A DNA stretch of 64,000 nt from Staphylococcus roterodami (GTDB taxonomy: Bacteria > Bacillota > Bacilli > Staphylococcales > Staphylococcaceae): NCBI GenBank assembly GCA_022493055.1, contig CP092781.1, positions 620,001-684,000 on the forward strand, in the 5' to 3' direction. The notes under the pieces were generated by a model that ran no database searches, was not told where the DNA came from, and saw only the letters and a program-made list of their open reading frames with translations. Both the position numbers and the translations under genes were made by a program. Shown here piece after piece: positions 17,774 to 26,968 of the stretch (position 1 is the first letter of the stretch; every line of letters begins with the position of its first letter).

Positions 17774-17819
17774 TCTTAAATGTTTTTTCAATTTCTGATT
17801 CAAAAGTACATGTAATTTA
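17774..17819 (+). pseudogene. 3' stub of a fifteenth DUF443 gene
   Basis: The codons read LNVFSISDSKVHVI and then TAA, matching the family ending (LNMSSIIDKKIHVI). No upstream part is left. It marks the right edge of the array; 17820-18002 holds nothing further that I recognise. Confidence 0.7.
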
Positions 17820-18002
17820 AAGGCTGACTAGCAATCGCACTATATGCATATCAACTTAAGCAATACTTATTTTAACTGAGTTCTACATAACGTTTTTCTA
17901 AAACACCGCCTAAATTCAAACCCTAATTCTAACATTTGGAAGTTGTATTAAATCATGGTAGTGTGATAGTGGAAAAGTTATAAAGATAAGGAGCTGGGGC
18001 TA

Positions 18003-18941
18003 ATGAAGCAATTTGTAAACTTAGGTAAATCTGATGTTGAAGTGTTTCCAATCGCACTTGGGACGAACGCAGTAGGTGGGCATAATTTATATCCGAACTT
18101 AGATGAAGAACAAGGAAAAGAAGTTGTTCGTCAAGCAATTAATCATGGTATTAATTTATTAGATACGGCATATATTTATGGACCAGAACGTTCTGAAGAA
18201 TTGGTTGGAGAAGTTGTTAAAGAATATCCTCGAGAACAAATTAAAATTGCTACGAAAGGGTCTCATGAATTTGATGAAAATCAAGATGTGCATCAGAACA
18301 ATCAACCGGAATATTTAAAACAACAAGTTGAGAATAGTTTGAAACGTCTACAAACTGATTATATCGATTTATATTATATTCATTTTCCGGATGACAATAC
18401 TCCGAAAGATCAAGCAGTTGCAGCATTACAAGAGCTTAAAGAACAAGGAAAGATTAAAGCCATTGGTGTATCAAATTTCACATTAGATCAACTTAAAGAA
18501 GCAAATAAAGATGGTTACGTTGATGTTGTACAGTTAGAATATAATTTATTGCATCGCGAAAATGAGGAAGTATTACAATATTGTGTTGATCATCAAATAA
18601 CATTTATTCCATATTTCCCATTAGCATCTGGTATTTTAGCGGGGAAATATGATGAGAACACTAAATTTAGTGACCATCGTGCTACACGTCGTGATTTCAA
18701 ACCAGGTGTATTTGAAGAAAATGTTCGTCGTGTAAAAGCTTTGGAAAAGATTGCTGCAGCACATCAAACTTCAATTGCGAACATTGTATTAGCGTTTTAT
18801 TTAACGAGACCAGCTATCGATGTAATTATTCCTGGCGCAAAACGTGCCGAACAAGTAATTGAAAATATCAAAGCTGCAGATATTGTGTTATCTAAAGATG
18901 AAATTCAATATATCGATGAATTGTTTCCAATTGAAGACTAA
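18003..18941 (+). CDS. aldo/keto reductase
   Basis: A 312-residue cytoplasmic NAD(P)H-dependent oxidoreductase of the aldo/keto reductase superfamily. The family signature is clear: LLDTAYIYG near residue 53 with the catalytic Asp and Tyr, Lys in IKIATKGS near 84, the DLYYIHFPD strand near 122, and the C-terminal cofactor segment [17 protein letters not shown]. The substrate cannot be read from the sequence. The start follows AAGGAGCTGGGGCTA. It is a single gene between the immunity array and a STAR-type repeat. Confidence 0.92.
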   Translation: MKQFVNLGKSDVEVFPIALGTNAVGGHNLYPNLDEEQGKEVVRQAINHGINLLDTAYIYGPERSEELVGEVVKEYPREQIKIATKGSHEFDENQDVHQNNQPEYLKQQVENSLKRLQTDYIDLYYIHFPDDNTPKDQAVAALQELKEQGKIKAIGVSNFTLDQLKEANKDGYVDVVQLEYNLLHRENEEVLQYCVDHQITFIPYFPLASGILAGKYDENTKFSDHRATRRDFKPGVFEENVRRVKALEKIAAAHQTSIANIVLAFYLTRPAIDVIIPGAKRAEQVIENIKAADIVLSKDEIQYIDELFPIED

Positions 18942-18965
18942 ATGAATTGTATTTAATGGTGACAT

Positions 18966-19415
18966 CAGGCTGGGACATAAATCAATGTTCTATGCTCTAC
19001 GAAGTTATATTGGCAGTAGTTGACTGAACGAAAATGCGCTTGTAACAAGCTTTTTTCAATTCTAGTCAGGGGCCCCAACACAGAGAATTTCGAAAAGAAA
19101 TTCTACAAGCAATGCAAGTTGGGGTGTGGGCCCCAACACAGAGAATTTCGAAAAGAAATTCTACAGGCAATGCAAGTTGGGGTGTGGGCCCCAACACAGA
19201 GAAATTGGATTCCCAATTTCTATAGACAATGCAAGTTGGGGTGTGACGACGATAAAGAAATACTTTTTCTATAGAAATTAGTATTTCTTATGCATGAGTT
19301 TTACTCATGTATTCCTATTTTTAAGTACACATTAGCTGTGGCTAATGTGTAAGAACCACTACATAATAAATCATTAGTGGCTCTTTATCATTTCTGTCCC
19401 ACTCCCACCACAAAC
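18966..19415. repeat. STAR-type intergenic repeat with three 58-bp units
   Basis: Three direct repeats begin with GGGCCCCAACACAGAGAA at 19070, 19128 and 19186, a period of exactly 58 bp; each ends in AATGCAAGTTGGGGTGTG. The reverse complement of the repeat head, TGTGTTGGGGCCC, fits the STAR element consensus of S. aureus as I remember it. The element is flanked by GGCTGGGACATAAAT on the left and TTTCTGTCCCACTCCC on the right, and its right part holds short hairpins such as ACACATTAGC with GCTAATGTGT (19327-19350). The open frame 19020-19274 inside it is not a gene. Confidence 0.85.
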
Positions 19416-19562
19416 AACGTCATATAAGGCATGACGAAATTTTGTCAAATTTCCATAAAAGTTGTAAGCGTTTTACTATTCGGTAGGCAAGGCTTATGAT
19501 AGTATAATTAGGTAACAATATCGCAAACGATAATTTTCAATCAAAAGTGAGGTTAGGCTAAA

Positions 19563-20099
19563 ATGATTACTGTTTTGTTTGGTGGAAGTAGACCAAACGG
19601 TAATACTGCGCAATTAACAAAATTTGCTTTGCAGGGATTAGATTATCAATGGATTGACGTAACACAACATCGATTTAAACCAATTCGTGATGTCAGACAT
19701 ATTGAAGAAAGTATCACAGACTATGAAGACGACTACCAGGAAGTTTTAGATAAGGTATTGGCAAGTGATACAATTATTTTTGCATCACCAGTGTATTGGT
19801 ATAGCATTTCATCGCCATTAAAAGCATTTATAGAACATTGGTCAGAAACACTACAAGATAAACGTTATCCTAATTTTAAGTCACAAATGGCCGAAAAGGA
19901 TTTTAGAGTTATTTTAGTTGGTGGAGATTGCCCAAAAATAAAAGCGAAGCCAGCAATTACTCAAATGAAATATAGTTTAGACTTTTTAGGTGCCACTTTA
20001 AATGGTTATATTATTGGAACTGCTGAAAAGCCTGGTGACATCATGAAAGACAACTATGCCTTAGCACGTGCGACAGAATGGAATCAACTATTGCAATAA
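19563..20099 (+). CDS. NADPH-dependent FMN reductase family protein
   Basis: A 178-residue flavodoxin-fold protein. The N-terminal FMN phosphate loop GGSRPNGNTAQLT (residues 6-18), the FASPVYWYSISSPLKAFIEH block near 75 and VGGDCPK near 119 are typical of flavin-binding quinone or FMN reductases. It probably reduces quinones or flavins with NAD(P)H; the true substrate is unknown. A TATAAT lies at 19503-19508 and the start follows AGTGAGGTTAGG. It is monocistronic, with a hairpin terminator behind it. Confidence 0.88.
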   Translation: MITVLFGGSRPNGNTAQLTKFALQGLDYQWIDVTQHRFKPIRDVRHIEESITDYEDDYQEVLDKVLASDTIIFASPVYWYSISSPLKAFIEHWSETLQDKRYPNFKSQMAEKDFRVILVGGDCPKIKAKPAITQMKYSLDFLGATLNGYIIGTAEKPGDIMKDNYALARATEWNQLLQ

Positions 20100-20116
20100 G
20101 TAATACCTCATTACAA

Positions 20117-20147
20117 AACGAAGTGAATTTTTGCTTCGTTATTTTTT
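20117..20147 (+). terminator. terminator after the flavin reductase gene
   Basis: AACGAAG and CTTCGTT arms, followed by ATTTTTTATTTT. Confidence 0.75.
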
Positions 20148-20225
20148 ATTTTAATTTTAACGGAAAATATAAATATATAAATTGAATAGACAATCATTGT
20201 TTATTAAGTATTGAGCAAGTTGTGG

Positions 20226-20231
20226 TATAAT
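20226..20231 (+). promoter_or_regulatory. extended -10 promoter of the GNAT gene
   Basis: TGGTATAAT (TATAAT preceded by TGG) lies 42 bases before the GNAT start. No clear -35 was seen, as is common with extended -10 promoters. Confidence 0.5.
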
Positions 20232-20267
20232 GCCGTTATTAAAACTTGTTAATAAGGGGAGAAAGTC

Positions 20268-20744
20268 ATGTTCAAGGTAAGACAAGCAACCGAAAAAGAT
20301 GTTGTTCAAATTAGAGATGTCGCAACTAAAGCTTGGTTTAATACATATTTAAATATTTATGCAGCGACAACAGTAAATCATCTATTAGAAGCTTCATATA
20401 ATGAACATCATTTGAAAAAAAGACTGCAAGAACAATTATTCTTAGTCGTTGAAGAAGGTAATGACATCGTTGGCTTTGCTAACTTTATTTACGGTGAAGA
20501 ATTATATTTATCAGCTCATTATGTTAAACCAGAATCGCAACATACAGGTTATGGTACAGCATTGTTAAATGAAGGATTATCACGTTTTGAAGATAAATTT
20601 GAAGGTGTTTACTTAGAAGTAGATAATAAAAATGAAGAAGCAGTAGCTTACTATAAAGAGCAAGGTTTTAAAATCTTACGCTCTTATCAGCCAGAAATGT
20701 ATGGCGAAAAGTTAGACTTAGCACTTATGTACAAAGTATTTTAA
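20268..20744 (+). CDS. GNAT family N-acetyltransferase
   Basis: A 158-residue single-domain GNAT protein. It has the N-terminal VRQATEKDVVQIRDVA start, the acetyl-CoA loop region HTGYGTALLNEGLSRF near residue 102 (Q/R-x-x-G-x-G/A type) and the C-terminal NEEAVAYYKEQGFKILR motif. It transfers an acetyl group to an unknown amine. AAGGGGAGAAAG precedes the ATG. The HD-domain gene follows 36 bases after its stop and may share the transcript. Confidence 0.9.
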   Translation: MFKVRQATEKDVVQIRDVATKAWFNTYLNIYAATTVNHLLEASYNEHHLKKRLQEQLFLVVEEGNDIVGFANFIYGEELYLSAHYVKPESQHTGYGTALLNEGLSRFEDKFEGVYLEVDNKNEEAVAYYKEQGFKILRSYQPEMYGEKLDLALMYKVF

Positions 20745-20780
20745 GCGCGTTAAATAAAAAAATTGAAAAGGAGGGGAATA

Positions 20781-22076
20781 ATGACTAACGCATATGTAGA
20801 TTTAAAATTAGTAGAAGAAAAAGTTTTTAAAGACCCGATACATCGATATATTCATGTTGAAGATCAATTGATATGGGATTTAATTAAAACTAAGGAATTT
20901 CAAAGATTACGTCGAATTAAACAACTAGGTACACTGTACTTATCTTTTCATACAGCAGAACATAGTCGTTTTGGACATTCTTTAGGTGTGTATGAAATTG
21001 TTAGACGATTAATTGACGAGTCATTTATTGGTCATGAAGCATGGGACAATAAAGATAGACCGTTGGCATTATGTGCTGCATTATTACATGATTTAGGACA
21101 TGGTCCATTTTCGCATAGCTTTGAAAAAATATTTAATACAGATCATGAAGCTTATACACAAGCAATTATTACAGGTGATACTGAGGTGAATGCTGTATTA
21201 CGTAAAGTATCGCCTGAGTTTCCAAGAGAAGTTGCGGAAGTAATTAATAAAACGCATCATAATAAATTGGTCATTTCGATGATTTCGTCACAAATTGATG
21301 CAGATAGAATGGATTATTTACAACGTGATGCGTATTTCACAGGTGTATCATATGGTGCTTTTGATATGGAACGTATTTTAAGATTAATGCGACCTTCAAA
21401 AGATGAAGTTCTCATTAAAGAAAGTGGTATGCATGCTGTTGAAAACTTTATTATGAGTCGTTATCAAATGTACTGGCAAATTTATTTCCATCCAGTTAGT
21501 CGTGGAGGAGAAGTGTTGCTTAACAATTGTTTGAAACGTGCAAAGCAACTATATAATGAAGGTTATGAATTTAAGTTTCATCCACATGATTTTATTCCAT
21601 TTTTTGAAGAAACGGTCACGATTGAACAATATGTTGAACTTGATGAAGCGGTAGTTACGTATTATTTGGAAAAATGGACTAAAGAAGAAGATGCTATTTT
21701 AAGTGATTTAGCAAGTCGTTTTATTAATCGAGATTTATTTAAATATATTCCATTTGATGGTTCAATTATAACAATATCAGAGTTGCAGGAATTATTTGAA
21801 GCTGCTGGTATTAATCCAGATTATTATTTTGTGAGTGAAGCATTTTCTGACTTACCATATGACTATGATCGACCTGGGTCAAATCGCAAACCGATTCATT
21901 TATTGAGACAAGACGGTTCAATTAGAGAAATCAGTAATCAATCTCTAGTTATTCATAGCATTACAGGTATTAATCGCCAAGATTATAAATTGTATTATCC
22001 TAAAGAAATGGTTGCGAAGATTGAAGATAAGACGATTAGAGAAGCTATTGAAAATTTGATTAACGAGCTTAATTAA
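20781..22076 (+). CDS. HD-domain phosphohydrolase (YwfO-like)
   Basis: A 431-residue cytoplasmic HD-superfamily protein similar to B. subtilis YwfO. The metal-binding motif is visible: HSRFGHSLG (His) near residue 62, ALLHDLGHGPFSHSFE (the HD pair) near 104, and DADRMDYLQRDA near 175 with the last Asp. Such proteins hydrolyse nucleotides, often dNTPs or alarmones; the substrate here is unknown. The start at 20781 follows AAAGGAGGGG; the in-frame upstream start at 20763 lies before that site. The YwhD-like gene comes next, as in Bacillus. Confidence 0.88.
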   Translation: MTNAYVDLKLVEEKVFKDPIHRYIHVEDQLIWDLIKTKEFQRLRRIKQLGTLYLSFHTAEHSRFGHSLGVYEIVRRLIDESFIGHEAWDNKDRPLALCAALLHDLGHGPFSHSFEKIFNTDHEAYTQAIITGDTEVNAVLRKVSPEFPREVAEVINKTHHNKLVISMISSQIDADRMDYLQRDAYFTGVSYGAFDMERILRLMRPSKDEVLIKESGMHAVENFIMSRYQMYWQIYFHPVSRGGEVLLNNCLKRAKQLYNEGYEFKFHPHDFIPFFEETVTIEQYVELDEAVVTYYLEKWTKEEDAILSDLASRFINRDLFKYIPFDGSIITISELQELFEAAGINPDYYFVSEAFSDLPYDYDRPGSNRKPIHLLRQDGSIREISNQSLVIHSITGINRQDYKLYYPKEMVAKIEDKTIREAIENLINELN

Positions 22077-22118
22077 ACAGGGCTAAAATTGTTATCGTTA
22101 AATATGGAGGTTATATCA

Positions 22119-22625
22119 TTGTCTGAGAAAAAAGGCTTTAATTTTAATATCATTAAGAATGACCCTTTAGACGGTCATAAAGGTACAAATATCGGTTCAA
22201 TCAGCTTAGACAATATTGCGCCAGTTTTTATTGATGTTGCTAACAAAGAAGCATTTATTGATATTGGAGGCATGCATGCTCGCGCCAAAGTTGAAAAAGG
22301 CGTGAAATGGATTACTGATAAAGCTGCTGTTGAAGGTGATGAAGCTAAAGAATATTGGTTATGTTGGGTAACAACAGAACGTAATGAACAAGGACCGTAT
22401 TATGCTGGTTTAACAGCGTGCTATTTATTAGTGAATAAAGCAATTCGTCGAGGTTATAAAAGTATGCCTGAACACGTTAATATGATGGATAAATCAATGA
22501 AACATCATATTATTATTGACCAAATTGGTGAAGAGAATAAGGCTATTTTAAAAGACTTTTTAATGAACCATGATAAAGGTATGTGGCAGCACTCTTCTGA
22601 AGAACTACATCAAGCATTTAATTAA
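22119..22625 (+). CDS. YwhD family protein
   Basis: A 168-residue protein of the YwhD family, conserved in Bacillales but without a known function. The conserved stretch GHKGTNIGSISLDNIAPV and the block VEGDEAKEYWLCWVTTERN are visible. I chose TTG 22119 (SEKKGFNFN...) because GGAGG precedes it at a good distance; a longer reading from 22089 is possible. It follows the HD gene closely and is probably co-transcribed with it. Confidence 0.82.
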   Translation: MSEKKGFNFNIIKNDPLDGHKGTNIGSISLDNIAPVFIDVANKEAFIDIGGMHARAKVEKGVKWITDKAAVEGDEAKEYWLCWVTTERNEQGPYYAGLTACYLLVNKAIRRGYKSMPEHVNMMDKSMKHHIIIDQIGEENKAILKDFLMNHDKGMWQHSSEELHQAFN

Positions 22626-22644
22626 ATATAAGAAATCAAATTAT

Positions 22645-22740
22645 CCCAATTAATCTATAAAGATATGATTCATTTCTCAATGGCGATGTAAATCGTGAGT
22701 TGAAAATGAAGTCATAGATTGATTGGGTGTTTTTTTAATT
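22645..22740 (+). terminator. large hairpin terminator after the ywhD-like gene
   Basis: CCCAATTAATCTAT pairs with ATAGATTGATTGGG at the base, with further pairing of ATTCATTT with AATGAA inside, followed by TGTTTTTTTAATTTTTTTG. Confidence 0.75.
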
Positions 22741-22817
22741 TTTTTGAAATTAAATTAATCTGCAGTTAATAAAAAATTTGAATAACTGACACAATTTTTT
22801 GATTATTGCTATATACT

Positions 22818-22835
22818 TTGTGAATAAATTCACAT
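22818..22835. promoter_or_regulatory. Rex-type operator upstream of adh1
   Basis: TTGTGAATAAATTCACAT matches the Rex consensus as I recall it for S. aureus (TTGTGAA, four A/T, TTCACAA) at all but the last base. It touches a TATAAT at 22836-22841, so Rex bound here would block the promoter when NADH is low. That adh1 belongs to the Rex regulon agrees with published work on S. aureus as I remember it. Confidence 0.75.
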
Positions 22836-22841
22836 TATAAT

Positions 22842-23128
22842 GAAAATGAAGATAAGATTAATAAACTTTATCTTTAAATAAATATATGTGAAGTAAAAAT
22901 TACACGTTAGCATATCGATTATGTCATTTCTTTTAACATATTAACTAGGGAAACGTTAAAAGTTAACGGTTGATATCTAACTAAAAAAAGGTCACAGTTG
23001 TATATTTTAATCTGGCGTTAATTACAAATAAAAAATGCGGATGAAAAATAATTATTCGTTTTCATTTTTTGAAAGTAATTGCCAATTAAAATCATACATG
23101 CTGGATTGACTATAAGGAGGACATTATT
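22842..23128 (+). other. long leader of adh1 with two dyads
   Basis: About 280 bases lie between the putative -10 and the adh1 start. They hold an inverted repeat CGTTAA-AAG-TTAACG at 22954-22968 and a hairpin at 23040-23071 (GATGAAAA with TTTTCATTTTTTG) that looks like an attenuator or terminator. No reading frame of note was seen. Confidence 0.45.
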
Positions 23129-24139
23129 ATGAGAGCAGCAGTTGTAACAAAAGATCACAAAGTAAGTATTGAGGACAAAAAGTTAAGAGCTTTAAAACCT
23201 GGTGAAGCATTAGTACAAACGGAATATTGTGGTGTTTGTCATACTGATTTACACGTTAAGAATGCCGATTTTGGTGATGTTACAGGGATTACTTTAGGTC
23301 ATGAAGGTATTGGTAAAGTCATCGAAGTTGCTGATGATGTTGAATCATTAAAAATTGGAGACCGTGTGTCTATCGCTTGGATGTTCGAAAGCTGTGGAAG
23401 ATGTGAATATTGCACAACAGGTCGTGAAACACTTTGCCGTAGTGTGAAAAATGCTGGTTATACAGTAGATGGTGCAATGGCTGAACAAGTTATTGTTACT
23501 GCAGACTATGCTGTGAAAGTACCTGAAAAATTAGATCCAGCAGCAGCGTCTTCTATTACATGCGCAGGTGTAACAACTTATAAAGCAGTAAAAGTAAGTA
23601 ATGTAAAACCTGGACAATGGCTAGGTGTATTTGGTATCGGTGGTTTAGGTAACCTAGCTTTACAATATGCTAAAAACGTTATGGGTGCAAAAATTGTTGC
23701 TTTCGATATCAACGATGACAAATTAGCATTTGCGAAAGAATTGGGTGCAGATGCCATTATTAATTCTAAAAATGTAGACCCAGTTGCAGAAGTTATGAAA
23801 TTAACTGATAACAAAGGATTAGATGCAACAGTAGTAACTTCAGTTGCTAAGACACCATTTAACCAAGCGGTTGATGTTGTAAAGGCTGGTGCAAGAGTTG
23901 TTGCCGTTGGTTTACCTGTTGATAAAATGAACTTAGATATCCCAAGATTAGTGCTTGATGGTATTGAAGTAGTAGGTTCACTTGTTGGTACAAGACAAGA
24001 CTTACGTGAAGCGTTTGAATTTGCTGCTGAAAATAAAGTAACACCTAAAGTTCAATTAAGAAAATTAGAAGAAATCAATGATATTTTTGAAGAAATGGAA
24101 AATGGTACAATAACTGGTAGAATGGTTATTAAATTTTAA
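23129..24139 (+). CDS. adh1: zinc-dependent alcohol dehydrogenase
   Basis: A 336-residue medium-chain zinc alcohol dehydrogenase that reduces acetaldehyde to ethanol with NADH in fermentation. It has catalytic zinc ligands CGVCHTDLH (from residue 36) and GHEGIGKV (near 58), structural zinc cysteines [17 protein letters not shown] (near 90), and the NAD fold [17 protein letters not shown] near 170. Strong ribosome binding site AAGGAGG. The Rex-type site upstream fits induction when NADH builds up without oxygen. Confidence 0.94.
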   Translation: MRAAVVTKDHKVSIEDKKLRALKPGEALVQTEYCGVCHTDLHVKNADFGDVTGITLGHEGIGKVIEVADDVESLKIGDRVSIAWMFESCGRCEYCTTGRETLCRSVKNAGYTVDGAMAEQVIVTADYAVKVPEKLDPAAASSITCAGVTTYKAVKVSNVKPGQWLGVFGIGGLGNLALQYAKNVMGAKIVAFDINDDKLAFAKELGADAIINSKNVDPVAEVMKLTDNKGLDATVVTSVAKTPFNQAVDVVKAGARVVAVGLPVDKMNLDIPRLVLDGIEVVGSLVGTRQDLREAFEFAAENKVTPKVQLRKLEEINDIFEEMENGTITGRMVIKF

Positions 24140-24198
24140 AAATATTAATTGATTAAATATAGATAGGAAGATAGTGCTTAAGGTGCTATTGATATAGT

Positions 24199-24245
24199 AA
24201 AACACGAGGTTTTCATGGAATGAAGTGAAAATCTCGTGTTTTTAA
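24199..24245. terminator. terminator after adh1
   Basis: AAAACACGAG pairs with CTCGTGTTTT; an inner TTTTC pairs with GAAAA; a T-run follows. The A-run on the left would also allow use from the other strand. Confidence 0.8.
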
Positions 24246-24412
24246 GTTTTGAAGAGCAGTCTGGATTTTATAAATAATCATATATTGTAAAAGACATTTA
24301 AAATTATGTTTGTCATTTAATTGAACATATTTAGCTATAAGAAGGCATATCAAGACGGTATTATTTTATGCTATAATATTTCTATTATGCGAAGATTAAG
24401 GTGAGTAGTAAA

Positions 24413-24829
24413 TTGGATAAAAAAGTAAGTATTCAAACAAAGCAAGTGTTGAAACAGCACAACGAAAAAGATAAATTTGAATTTACTACTGAAGGTACTT
24501 GGCAACAAAGGCAATCTAACTTTATTCGGTATGTAGAACAAATTGAGGATGCAACAGTTAATGTTACAATAAAAGTGGATGATGATAGTGTTAAGTTGAT
24601 TCGTAAGGGCGACATTAATATGAATTTGCATTTTGTTGAAGGACAAACGACAACAACTTTTTACGATATATCGGCTGGACGAATACCACTAGAAGTTAAA
24701 ACATTACGCATTTTACATTTCGTAAGTGGAGACGGTGGCAAGTTAAAGATTCATTATGAATTATACCAAGATAATGAAAAAATGGGTTCTTATCAATATG
24801 AAATTAACTATAAGGAGATAAGCGAATGA
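24413..24829 (+). CDS. DUF1934 (YwiB-like) protein
   Basis: A 138-residue cytoplasmic protein of the DUF1934 family (B. subtilis YwiB), predicted as a small beta-barrel; function unknown. A run of beta strands with alternating pattern is seen throughout ([36 protein letters not shown]). TTG 24413 is preferred because AAGGTGA precedes it; a GTG at 24401 lies inside that site. Its stop overlaps the argS start by four bases (ATGA), so the two genes are translationally coupled, as in related Bacillales. Confidence 0.8.
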   Translation: MDKKVSIQTKQVLKQHNEKDKFEFTTEGTWQQRQSNFIRYVEQIEDATVNVTIKVDDDSVKLIRKGDINMNLHFVEGQTTTTFYDISAGRIPLEVKTLRILHFVSGDGGKLKIHYELYQDNEKMGSYQYEINYKEISE

Positions 24830-26487
24830 ATATTATTGATCAAGTGAAACAAACATTAGTAGAAGAAATCGCAGCGAGTATTAGCAAAGCGGGATTAGCA
24901 GAAGACATTCCTGATATTAAAATTGAAGTTCCTAAGGACACTAAAAATGGGGATTATGCTACTAACATTGCAATGGTACTGACAAAAATTGCAAAACGTA
25001 ATCCACGTGAAATTGCTCAAGCGATTGTTGATAACTTAGATACTGAAAAAGCACATGTGAAACAAATTGACATTGCTGGTCCTGGGTTTATTAATTTTTA
25101 CTTAGATAATCAGTATTTAACAGCAATTATTCCTGAAGCAATTGAAAAAGGTGACCAATTTGGACATGTAAATGAATCAAAAGGTCAAAATGTATTGCTT
25201 GAGTATGTTTCAGCTAACCCTACAGGAGATTTACATATTGGTCATGCTAGAAATGCAGCGGTTGGTGACGCTTTAGCTAATATTTTAACTGCAGCGGGTT
25301 ATAATGTAACACGTGAATATTATATTAATGATGCTGGTAATCAAATTACTAATTTAGCGCGTTCAATTGAAACACGTTTCTTTGAAGCATTAGGTGATAA
25401 TAGCTATTCAATGCCAGAAGATGGCTATAATGGTAAAGATATTATTGAAATTGGAAAAGATTTAGCTGAGAAACACCCTGAAATTAAAGATTATACTGAA
25501 GAAGCTCGTTTGAAAGAATTTAGAAAATTAGGCGTAGAATATGAAATGGCTAAACTGAAAAATGATTTAGCAGAGTTTAATACGCATTTTGATAACTGGT
25601 TTAGTGAAACTTCTTTATATGAAAAAGGTGAAATTCTTGAAGTTTTAGCTAAGATGAAAGAATTAGGTTATACGTATGAAGCAGATGGTGCAACGTGGTT
25701 ACGTACAACTGATTTTAAAGATGACAAAGACAGAGTATTAATTAAAAATGACGGAACATATACGTATTTCTTACCGGATATTGCATATCACTTTGATAAA
25801 GTTAAACGTGGTAATGATATTTTAATTGATTTATTTGGTGCTGATCATCATGGTTATATTAATCGTTTGAAAGCATCACTTGAAACGTTTGGTGTGGATA
25901 GCAATCGTTTAGAAATCCAAATCATGCAAATGGTTCGTTTAATGGAAAACGGTAAAGAAGTTAAGATGAGTAAACGTACTGGTAATGCCATTACTTTAAG
26001 AGAAATTATGGACGAAGTTGGCGTTGATGCTGCACGTTATTTCTTAACTATGCGTAGTCCTGATAGCCACTTTGATTTTGATATGGAATTAGCGAAAGAG
26101 CAATCTCAAGATAACCCAGTTTATTATGCTCAATATGCTCACGCACGTATTTGTTCAATTTTAAAACAAGCAAAAGAGCAAGGTATTGAAGTAACTGCTG
26201 CGAATGATTTTACAACGATTACAAATGAAAAAGCGATTGAATTGTTGAAAAAAGTAGCTGACTTTGAGCCTACAATTGAAAGTGCTGCAGAACATAGATC
26301 AGCACATAGAATTACTAACTATATTCAAGACTTGGCTGCTCATTTCCATAAATTCTACAATGCTGAAAAAGTATTAACAGATGATATTGAAAAAACAAAA
26401 GCACATGTCGCTATGATTGAAGCGGTTAGAATTACATTGAAAAATGCATTGGCAATGGTTGGTGTAAGCGCACCTGAATCAATGTAA
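24826..26487 (+). CDS. argS: arginyl-tRNA synthetase
   Basis: Class I aminoacyl-tRNA synthetase that charges tRNA-Arg. At 553 residues it has the usual length. Signature sequences are the HIGH motif in [20 protein letters not shown] near residue 130, the KMSK-type loop [10 protein letters not shown] near 383, the N-terminal tRNA-binding additional domain (about 1-110) and the C-terminal anticodon-binding helices (about 430-553). Its start overlaps the preceding DUF1934 gene. A strong terminator follows. Confidence 0.97.
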   Translation: MNIIDQVKQTLVEEIAASISKAGLAEDIPDIKIEVPKDTKNGDYATNIAMVLTKIAKRNPREIAQAIVDNLDTEKAHVKQIDIAGPGFINFYLDNQYLTAIIPEAIEKGDQFGHVNESKGQNVLLEYVSANPTGDLHIGHARNAAVGDALANILTAAGYNVTREYYINDAGNQITNLARSIETRFFEALGDNSYSMPEDGYNGKDIIEIGKDLAEKHPEIKDYTEEARLKEFRKLGVEYEMAKLKNDLAEFNTHFDNWFSETSLYEKGEILEVLAKMKELGYTYEADGATWLRTTDFKDDKDRVLIKNDGTYTYFLPDIAYHFDKVKRGNDILIDLFGADHHGYINRLKASLETFGVDSNRLEIQIMQMVRLMENGKEVKMSKRTGNAITLREIMDEVGVDAARYFLTMRSPDSHFDFDMELAKEQSQDNPVYYAQYAHARICSILKQAKEQGIEVTAANDFTTITNEKAIELLKKVADFEPTIESAAEHRSAHRITNYIQDLAAHFHKFYNAEKVLTDDIEKTKAHVAMIEAVRITLKNALAMVGVSAPESM

Positions 26488-26499
26488 AAACATTTATAT

Positions 26500-26550
26500 A
26501 CACTCCAACGCAGAGTTTTTCGTAAGATACTTTGTGTTGGAGTGTTTTTT
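26500..26550 (+). terminator. terminator of argS
   Basis: ACACTCCAAC pairs with GTTGGAGTGT, followed by TTTTT. Confidence 0.85.
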
Positions 26551-26616
26551 AGGTTGAAATAGGACGTTTGGTGAATAAGCGATTCGTGAATAAGGTAAAG
26601 GGAAACGATAGGTAAG

Positions 26617-26955
26617 TGATTACAGTTGGCTTGCGCACAACTGCATAAGAACCCCTAATTAATAAATTAATAGTTAAGAGGAACACAGTTGCTTGCTTGC
26701 ACACAACTGCATAAGAGCACATAATCTATAAAGCTCAAGGGGATTAAAGGAATACAGTTGGCTTGCATACGCAGCAACTGCATAAGAGCCCCTAATTAAT
26801 AAATTAATAGTTAAGAGGAATACAGTTGCTTGCTTGCGCAGCAACTGCATAAGAGCCCCTAATTAATAAATTAATAGTTAAGAGGAATACAGTTGCTTGC
26901 TTGCGCAGCAACTGCATAAGAGCCCCTAATTAATAAATTAATAAGGGGCTCTAAA
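26617..26955. repeat. array of five ~67-bp hairpin repeats
   Basis: Units begin with ACAGTTG at 26622, 26685, 26754, 26822 and 26889, so the spacing is 63-69 bp. Each has a hairpin head (AGTTGC, loop, GCAACT), then GCATAAGAGCCCCTAATT and an AT-rich tail ending in AAGAGGAA. Units 4 and 5 are almost identical and unit 2 has a variant tail. The last unit ends in an inverted repeat AGAGCCCCT ... AGGGGCTCT just before the glycosylase gene. The tails are too similar to be CRISPR spacers. Confidence 0.85.
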
Positions 26956-26968
26956 ATGGAGGATGTAA

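Noticed and set aside
19020..19274. 84-codon open frame with repeated residues
   Set aside because: It lies wholly inside the STAR-type repeat, its repeats reflect the 58-bp DNA units, and it has no ribosome binding site.
19461..19475. Possible cre site (TTGTAAGCGTTTTAC) before the flavin reductase gene
   Set aside because: The right half departs from the consensus at the last two positions, and the link to carbon control would rest on this motif alone.
23029..23071. Riboswitch before adh1
   Set aside because: No known aptamer motif seen; only a simple hairpin, recorded as a possible attenuator instead.
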